A DNA stretch of 64,000 nucleotides from Molanna angustata (taxonomy: Eukaryota > Arthropoda > Insecta > Trichoptera > Molannidae). The notes below the pieces were generated by a model that ran no database searches, was not told where the DNA came from, and was given only the letters and a program-made list of their open reading frames with translations. The DNA is taken from the NCBI GenBank assembly GCA_963576475.1, contig OY754970.1, positions 37,413,447 to 37,477,446 of the forward strand, written 5' to 3'. Numbering within the stretch: the first letter of the stretch is position 1; every line of letters starts with the position of its first letter. Shown here in pieces: positions 57,078 to 64,000 of the stretch. The translations under genes were made by a program, and so were the position numbers.

Positions 57078-57221
57078 ATGGTTCCCGCCCCAAGTACTAG
57101 TTTTACTTGGGATTATTGGGTGGCTCCTCCAGATTCCGTGGAGCTACACTGCATAATGCCCAACAGCATATATATTCCTCTTGTAGCTAATAGAAATGCC
57201 ACACTTCACGAAATTAAAGAG
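57078..57221 (+). CDS. PI3K p110 exon 1
   Basis: 48 codons, [15 protein letters not shown]... to 'HEIKE', donor GTTAGT. 'WDYWV' and 'NATLHEIK' are typical of insect p110 adaptor-binding domains. Confidence 0.92.
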
Positions 57222-59942
57222 GTTAGTATTCCTAATCCATTTATTCTGCCATATTCAGTTCATCTGTTTTATAAGGGTCTGTTTACATTTTAAAATAGCC
57301 TATGTTATTTGTATAATGTTATTTTACCGTTTATTTGTGAATAATTCAATGTATTTCTTTTGACATAGAAATTGTGAGGAAAACACAAATGTCATCTATG
57401 TATGTATACTTTCAATGTAAATATTTTCCTGTAGTGTTGTTTTTTAAATCAAACCATCATTAAATTATTTCAATCACGAAAATCTTTGTTTAATTGTTAC
57501 ACTGTTTTCAATTATACATACATCAAATTTATTTTGTTCATAAATAAGAGGGTAAAGATTTCAAATAGGTATATACTTTTGTGATGATTTATTTTCCTTC
57601 AAGTAATATTTATTTAGCTTTTACAAAACTCAAATGAATTATTTTTCATATTAAGAATATTCCTGAGAGCTATGATCTATTTTTTTTTTGAAACTGCTGA
57701 ATGCATTCATCTATATGGAAAAAATAAATTCTGACAAAAAGTGAGTACGAAAAATGTGCATTGTAAGCCCTAAGAACTAAGTCCCTCTCTACCATCCATA
57801 AAGTTACTCAAATAGTTTTCTGTCATTTGTGTAGAATATTTAACATGATATTACTAACATGAGAATAGCTACGAGTTAACACAACATAACTGAAAAATAG
57901 TTTGAATGTGAAATACATGTTATAATAATAATGAACACTTCCTTGCACCCTGCGCAAGTGGCGAGTTTATTGCCGTATGGCAATTTCTTCCAACTAACCA
58001 GTGTTTCCAGCCCAGAGAAGCAAATTTAAATAAATTTCTTCTCTGCTGGGAATCGAACCCAGGAAGCCCGCACAGAAACCGAACGGCTTACCAACTGTGC
58101 CACGGCCTGTATCACACCTTTTCAAGTGAATCATTTTTTTTTGTTTTAATCCCCCAAGATACAAAAAGAATGTCTTCTCAATTCATTAACTGGTTATTAG
58201 TGGGAAAAAGCTTTTGAACATTACACAATTACATTGCTGTGGCTAATTGATTGGTGGCCATGTTAACAAAGAACATCAAATGGATCGGAGCTCAAGTCCT
58301 TGAGTGAGTCATTCAATGAATTTACATACCACCAACTAACAATTTTTATAAATATTGAATTAAGTGACAACATAATTTCATACAATTTGTATGGCAGAAT
58401 ACACAATATCTTGGGGGACTCAAGTTTGATTCTTTATCTTCATGCATACGTGCATTACATCAAGCTGTTACCTATTTGGGTAGGAAAAAAGGACTGAACT
58501 TCACACTATCCTATCCTGACATACATGTTTTGTATAGGAAAACTAAATATTTGAATATATTCAATAATTTGGATTTAGTTTCGTACGTTTCTTCAAACAT
58601 TTCATACTATCGCCACTGACAGTTGGATCTCATGTGTTTTACTTGAGAACTTTTTTTTTATTTATAATAATTATTAAATGAGCCGATTGGCTCATGACAA
58701 TAATTCATAGTTGACATTGTAATTTTAATATAGTAGTTTTTCATATTCAGCAACACTTTTCTTCAGTTCTATATACTGGTTTTCAATTCCCGTTGGAATG
58801 CTTATTACATTACTAATTTTATTACATTTTACTATGGTTATTTTTTGTTACACAATACTATTATGCCTCATAATATGACTTGATTTTTTGTAGTTTCTTT
58901 CAACTAGCATTTTTATTACATTACACGCAAATCTTGCTCCTCTGGGCTGGAAACACTGGTTAGATAGTAAAAATTTGCATTAATCTGCCGATTGGCATTT
59001 TCCTATGATTTTTATTGTGGACCTTTTTTTTATTCATAATTGTTTATTTGTCAGGATCTTTGGGAGACGGCTCCAAAATATGCCTTACACGGAATGTTAC
59101 ATGACATGTCAGAATACATCTTCCAGTACATTAATCCACTGGCTGCACTTGAAGATGTCGAAGACGAGAGCAGAAGATTGAGAGATCTCAAACCATACTT
59201 TGGAGTATTGAGAATTATCGAACGACGGACTGACAATGCTGGTGATAAACTTCTCAATTCACAAATCAGTCACTTGATTGGAAAAGGTAAGACTTTGAAA
59301 CTAGTTTATTTATATCTATTAACAGACAGCTTCTTTGTAATTGTTCACAAATATTTGTTTTTTTTTTATAATCAGATAGTCTCAACTTCTAGTCATACTT
59401 TTTGAAAACCATGAAATTAAAAATTATGAAAATTTAAATAATTGGGTATTTCAATTAGTAATTTATATTACTAATTTAAAGTATGTGGTACACAAATTCT
59501 CTCTATCTGAATATAGTATAAACGTATATTGTGAATTTTATATAATTAGTATTATAGTCTGTATTTCACTCTTCTTCTTTCTGGCCTCTTACCAACTTAT
59601 CGTCTATGAAGACTGTTGGGATCAGCTCTCCTTGTCGTCAGGCTGTACACTCTTCGGTTCTGTATTTCACTATGCTACTTATTAATTTTAATTTACATAT
59701 TTGTTTTCTCAGATCTGAGTGAATTTGACAATTTGAAGAGCTCCGAGGTAAACGACTTCCGGTTGAGAATGAGAGTGTTGGGCGAGGAACATACAGCAAT
59801 GAGACGCCGTGCAGGATGGTTACAGAGGTTATGCTACAAGTTCCCACCAAGATTGGCAAACTCACCGACACTCCCGCAAACGCTGGCCAATCGCCTTAGA
59901 AATAATAATTTTGTTCTTGTCACTCGATTTGACAATACTGAG
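57078..59942 (+). CDS. Class IA PI3-kinase catalytic subunit p110 (5' exons)
   Basis: Lipid kinase that makes PIP3 at the plasma membrane downstream of insulin and growth-factor receptors, in complex with a p85/p60 adaptor. Three exons join in frame with GT-AG borders: 57078-57221, 59055-59286, 59713-59942 (202 codons). They encode the adaptor-binding domain ('[15 protein letters not shown]', '[13 protein letters not shown]', '[19 protein letters not shown]'), the linker '[20 protein letters not shown]' and '[11 protein letters not shown]', then '[15 protein letters not shown]' and the start of the Ras-binding domain ('[14 protein letters not shown]'). C2, helical and kinase domains are not in view. 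The start Met is supported by alignment to p110 N-termini. Confidence 0.93.
57940..58112 (-). repeat. tRNA-derived SINE with LINE-type tail
   Basis: Minus-strand head 58110-58037: A box 'gtggcacagttggtaag', B box 'gggttcgattccc'. The 3' tail (58000-57961) matches the 3' UTR of the CR1-like LINE at 11230-11191 over 40 bp with about five mismatches, including the TTGCC..GGCAA hairpin, and ends in an ATT repeat. It lies in PI3K intron 1. Confidence 0.8.
58300..58640 (-). repeat. Repeat A, copy 4 (partial, inverted)
   Basis: Reverse complement of the 5' part of repeat A: 'atactatcgcc' and 'cagttggatctcatgtgttt' mark its start near 58640, and 'cactatcctatcctgacata' matches the inner block at 10930-10960. 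Confidence 0.7.
58660..58770 (-). repeat. Short repeat E, copy 2
   Basis: Reverse complement of 776-890 ('gagccgattggctcatgaca', 'gcaacacttttcttcagttc'). Confidence 0.7.
59055..59286 (+). CDS. PI3K p110 exon 2
   Basis: Acceptor TTTGTCAG. '[20 protein letters not shown]' to 'SQISHLIGK', donor GTAAGA, phase 1. Confidence 0.94.
59713..59942 (+). CDS. PI3K p110 exon 3
   Basis: Acceptor TTTTCTCAG. '(D)[18 protein letters not shown]' to 'LVTRFDNTE', donor GTGAGA. Next coding exon not found in the window. Confidence 0.93.
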
Positions 59943-60699
59943 GTGAGATTTTTTTACTAACCTTTAATTGTCAGCTTTTATTGCTCAGTTGGTTAGAAAT
60001 TCATTATAATAATTCCTTTCGTGTTTTTGTGTTGGTAAGATTTGTTGTCAGATGTAAGAAAATAAACTTTGCCATATGTGACAACATAAGATATCGCTAA
60101 GTAGGATAAATTAATCTGTAGTATTCGTCACAATGTAAGAATAATAAAAGTTGTTATTTGACATACCCTTAAAAACAATAAAATGAATTTTAAATTTATT
60201 CATAAAAGCAAAGTCTGTGAATTTACAGAGTAGCGAAATATTTAAAATGTTAGCAACTCCGTGGAACAAAATCGCTATATTATCAACTTTGCAAGTTTTG
60301 CAACACAACGACATGAAAGAAGTTATAATGAATACACTGTAGTATAGGTATTGCCAAACGACTAGATACATCACATGGATGCGCAAAACGTCCACCTCCA
60401 GATCAAAAAATTTCAAGATTAACTATATCCGTTAATAGCTGGAAAAGCAGTTAAAAAATTATGAGATAAGCATAAAGATAAATTGTCCATTCTGATAATA
60501 GGGGAAATAGCTCATTTTTTCATAAAAGAATATCTGTAGATTTAGATTTGATAAAAATTTATTTCACGTATGTTCCTACTTACACACAGACAATTTTGAT
60601 TTTACATACAATGCAACAAACTCGTGAATCATTCTACAAAAATATTGTGTCAAAATATTTCATATAAAATCCTTTTGTATTCTAAATGTTTTCTTTTGT

Positions 60700-60754
60700 C
60701 TATTCCTCACCAGCCATTGCTTCCATTTCTTTTCTCAATTCTATTGAAGCAATT
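60700..60754 (-). CDS. LRRC23 exon 4 (terminal, probable)
   Basis: Acceptor TATTTTCCAG. In phase with exon 3, it reads IASIELRKEMEAMAGEE and a stop (60700-60702). A possible poly(A) signal AATAAA lies at 60563-60558. A short last exon with charged residues fits the family's C-terminus, but the alternative end at 61919 remains possible. Confidence 0.6.
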
Positions 60755-63709
60755 CTGGAAAATAACAATTATATAATAAAAATTAAAATTAAAAAACCAT
60801 TTGACTTCCCAACTTTGCAACAATTTCATAATTTTCAAGTGCCGTCTTTCAAAAATTTGCAATTTAAAAAGAAAAATAAAATAGATCTATTAAATATTGA
60901 CTAATTTGTATATTATATTCACTTCTCAATATAGATTTGTTTCTTTCGTTTTAAGTGTCTCCTTAACACACAAGCGTTTGTACTCTGGTAAAGGGAAATA
61001 TGTTTTTTTTATTGTGTATCTTTTTCTGTATTTTGTGATGGTGTTTTTTGAATGTGTTGTAATATGAATAAAAAAAAATGTAATAAAATAATATTAGCAG
61101 CCTAATTGAATATTACAAGAATATAACATGTCTATTCAAGATGACATGTAACCAAATGCATCAATTCTTCAAATTTGTAGGATTGATGAATTTCGTCGCC
61201 ATTTTTAAATGTCATTGTTTCATAATATTTAACTTCAACATTGTGTTGTTTACAACTTTAATTTGTTTTCCTCGTTGTATCTACTTGACGTACATAAATA
61301 TAATTAAAGTTATCACACAAAATTATTTTTTCCTTGATGATTAAATTGTTTATTATTTATTGTTGCTAATATCAAACATGATTCATTGCTTTTTGTTTTC
61401 CTCAATACAGTCAGAGGGTAACGATTGACATTATAATTATTGTTTTTTTGGATACAAGTAAGTTTGATTTAAAATAAAATTATGGCCCTTGTATACCATG
61501 GGCATACGAATGTACACAAACATGCACACTAAATTACCTTCTAATGTATGAAACACAAAAAATATTGTATATCACCAAATCTGTGACATACAATATTTTT
61601 TTCATGAAGAAAATGTATTTTTTTTTTTTAAATAGCGTGAATAGTAATAAAATATTAAACTCACGGTAGATTATCATATTCTCTTTCAATTGAAGTAAAA
61701 ATCTACTTTATAGGCTTTATAGTTTTTTAGTTACTCATAATAACAAATTAAGAAGGGTTTTACTAATACTAATTTTACAAGAAAAATATTAAACAAATTC
61801 TAATTTAAAAAAACTTGCGCAATAGAACAAAGATGTAAAAATAAACTGCTCTATGTATATTTCAAAGTCGTATCTTTTGAGGGTGCTGAGGAATAGATTT
61901 TTAAATTTACTATTTATTCTACGATATTAAATTATTAATTTGTATTTTTGTGACAAAAATACATAACTGGCACAATACATACATTTCATCATTAGAGATT
62001 ATTTCTTTATCTATTCTTTTCAATGTTTTGATAAACGCAAATATTTCTATTCTTATTGTCGATAGCTCATCATCTTCCTTTTCATCTAACAGTGGACTGT
62101 CTTTTATGATTAGTACTTCAATCGATGGTAATACCTAAAACGAATGATTCAAGTAATTATATCTCTATAGAGAGACAAAGCATTAATACATTTTGACCTG
62201 TCATTAGTTGGTTTGAACAATCACTTTTGTAATGTTCATCAGTTATGCCTTTCCTCGAGCTAAAATATGAAAGTAATTATACAACTAAAAGGATGTATGG
62301 ATTGAGGTAATATTAAAAAATATTGTATGAATTGCCTTATTAACAGTTCTCTATTCCCATTCCATACGACATTTAATTCCATTCGGTCTGATAGTATGTA
62401 GGTATATTATTCATATTTTTATTGATAAGTTTATTATTTTTAAAATAAATGAAACAACAAACCTTAATTTTTAATATTTCATCTATAACCCAAATTTTAC
62501 TGGATCTCAAATTAATATATGTCAACTTGGTTAATTTTTCATTCAAATCATTTAAATCCTGGATTGGATTTGATCGTAAATGTAATATTCTCAAATTAAA
62601 TAATTCTTGGATCCCGTACAGACTGTCAATGTAATTGTTTGCCAAATACAAACTGTCCAAGTTTGAAAAGTCGAGACCCTGGAGGCTTCGTATCATGTTG
62701 TTACTCAAGTCTAATGTCCGCAAATCTTCCAGTTGATACTCAAAGTCAATTGATTTGATCTTGTTCTTTCTCATTTCCAAAATGTTAAGTTGCGGTTGTT
62801 TGATGCCCATGCAACTTGTTATGAAGTTGTCGTTTAATATCAAAACTTGCAAGTACGGCATCTGATTCAACGATGCAGATTGAATAATATTTCTCTCCGC
62901 TTTAATTAATAATACAAATTTCATCATCGTCAGAATCTGCATGTCTTCCAGGCTTAACATATTATCAGAGACGTCAATAAATAAAAGATATTTGAATTCT
63001 GTTATAACATTGATGTTCGTCAAACTCTTGTTATTTACATTGATGTTGATGTATGCGTAACTAAAATATACACAATATGTCCTATTCTGATTCATTTCAG
63101 AGTACGAAAACGTCTAAATCAATGGGCGACTGTTGATAAAAGGATTTTATCCGCGCGGTGTGATGTAATGAGTCCCGTATAAATGCAATCAACTTTTTGA
63201 CATTTCTCATATACTAAAATTCAGACGGATAAATTTAGACGAATCAGAATAGGACATATCTTAAATAAAAACTATTAAGGTTAAATTTTATCAACATTTA
63301 CAGAACTTAAGTTCTCAAATTTTTACTATTCACATCAGGTGTTTATAAGCCCAATTGATCGCCCCCTTAAAGGAAATAAATCTTTATGTGTAACAAATCA
63401 AAATTTTTATTTAACACAGCTCCAATTAGTTTCCCTATAAATGTTTTCATGAAAACTATGTTATTCTAAATTTTCATCTTTTTGTTTGTATAAATCAATA
63501 CACCCCTGTCAATATTACCTATTTCCGTTTTCAGTTTTTCCTAAGACACTCAATCCAAGTTCAGCCTCAATCCGATTCAGGATTCTCAATGGTGGTTTCT
63601 CGGTACTAATTTCTTTTTCTCGAAATTCAATAGGGTAGTAAAATTCTCCGTGTATTTCTTCCTTAGTGTTGTAAGCATATTGATTTTCTTCTAGAGAAAA
63701 ATCAGACAT
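60700..63709 (-). CDS. LRRC23-like leucine-rich repeat protein
   Basis: LRRC23 is a radial-spoke protein of motile cilia and sperm flagella; a testis role is expected. Exons: 63709-63519, 63060-62463, 62134-61983, 60754-60700 (about 332 residues; human 343). The N-terminus ends 'GLSVLGKTENG', like the family's 'GLSLLCKTGNGLAHAYV'; then 'LFIDVSDNMLSL', 'NQMPYLQVLILNDNFIT', 'LRTLDLSNNMIRSLQGLD', 'NLRILHLRSNPIQDLNDL' (LRR units) and a closing 'VLPSIEVLIIKDSPLLDE' cap. The gene converges on PI3K. The last exon is short; its frame fits and it ends 'RKEMEAMAGEE'. Confidence 0.9.
61983..62134 (-). CDS. LRRC23 exon 3
   Basis: Acceptor GTTTTAG. 'VLPSIEVLIIKDSPLLDEKE' ... 'IFAFIKTLKRIDKEIISNDE', matching the family's 'LPKLRALVLLDNP...LERLDKEFYEEEE'. 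Donor GTATGT at 61982. If unspliced, the frame stops at 61919, followed by AATAAA. Confidence 0.85.
62463..63060 (-). CDS. LRRC23 exon 2 (LRR domain)
   Basis: Acceptor TATTTTAG. 199 codons of leucine-rich repeats starting 'YAYININVNNKSLTNI' (family 'HAYVKLDVKDKELTDI') to 'VIDEILKIK', donor GTTTGT. Confidence 0.92.
63519..63709 (-). CDS. LRRC23 exon 1
   Basis: ATG at 63709, acidic N-terminus MSDFSLEENQYAYN, 'RILNRIEAELGLSVLGK', donor GTAATA (63518), phase 2. Confidence 0.88.
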
Positions 63710-64000
63710 TTTATGAAAATTAAATTAAATTCAATGCTTGCTGTCAACACTATTTCATTTGTCATTCAAAAAATTTCTGTAATGAAATATTTAAATTTGG
63801 AATAATGTCACATTTCCTTTTTGTGGCACTTTCTCTATGCATTCTAGAAATTATTTATCTAATTTAAATTTTGTCAACATGGCATTCCTTAAAGATTTTA
63901 TGCCCGTTATTGTTTTGAGACAGGTTTTTTCATTCATTTGAATTAGGAAGGGAATGACTACATAATTATGTATTATATTATTATGGTCTAGTTCAGGGGT
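63710..64000. other. Upstream region of LRRC23
   Basis: AT-rich, no ORF or repeat recognised; presumably promoter of LRRC23 and possibly intron of the PI3K gene. Confidence 0.35.

Noticed and set aside
60231..60342. Candidate next exon of PI3K starting 'SSEIFKMLATPW'
   Set aside because: It follows an AG and is open for 37 codons, but does not resemble the Ras-binding domain and ends in a stop without a donor.
60686..60904. 72-codon plus-strand ORF
   Set aside because: Antisense to the terminal LRRC23 exon and its intron; low-complexity AT-rich sequence.

Overview
The window is AT-rich animal DNA. Intron-split genes, GT-AG splice sites and a dense, nested load of LINEs, piggyBac, P-like and LTR elements point to an insect (or another arthropod); I cannot name the order. 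Only four host protein genes are supported. Nsun5 lies on the minus strand, six exons from 30569 down to 17040. Vma21 lies on the minus strand at 29502-29822, inside Nsun5 intron 2. The first three coding exons of the class IA PI3-kinase catalytic subunit run on the plus strand from 57078 to 59942 and continue beyond what I can see. Lrrc23 lies on the minus strand, four exons from 63709 down to 60700. All other protein-like sequence is transposon-derived or decayed.

Layout. 1-10 kb: gene-free repeats (two copies of a 330-bp repeat, a TIR element at 2077-3810, GC-rich repeat modules, a 1.2-kb dispersed repeat holding a SINE). 10.1-17 kb: decayed lysine-rich coding sequence resembling the Nsun5 tail, split by a four-level nested insertion: repeat A holds a CR1-like LINE, which holds a piggyBac element, which holds a LOA/I-like LINE. 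The three inner insertions each have visible target-site duplications. 17-30.6 kb: Nsun5, whose introns hold RTE-like fragments, another repeat A, a near-perfect hairpin and a large LINE, with Vma21 nested close to exon 2. 30.9-43.2 kb: two complete copies, in opposite orientation, of a non-coding LTR retrotransposon with matching 4-bp target duplications. 43.2-56.5 kb: a full-structure but broken I-like LINE on the minus strand, itself split by a P-like THAP transposon, and flanked by fragments of the LTR family and GC-rich repeats. 57-64 kb: Pi3K92E and Lrrc23 converge, with a SINE and small repeats in the first PI3K intron.

The host genes do not form a pathway: Nsun5 modifies large-subunit rRNA, Vma21 assembles the V-ATPase, PI3K p110 acts in insulin signalling and Lrrc23 is an axonemal radial-spoke protein. 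The most unusual points are the LTR family whose 3' end carries one to three tandem copies of its own LTR-PBS junction; a splice acceptor just before Vma21 that ties it to an upstream exon within the Nsun5 transcription unit; and an Nsun5 lysine-rich tail that grew by a 333-bp tandem duplication and has decayed tail-like units beyond its stop codon.
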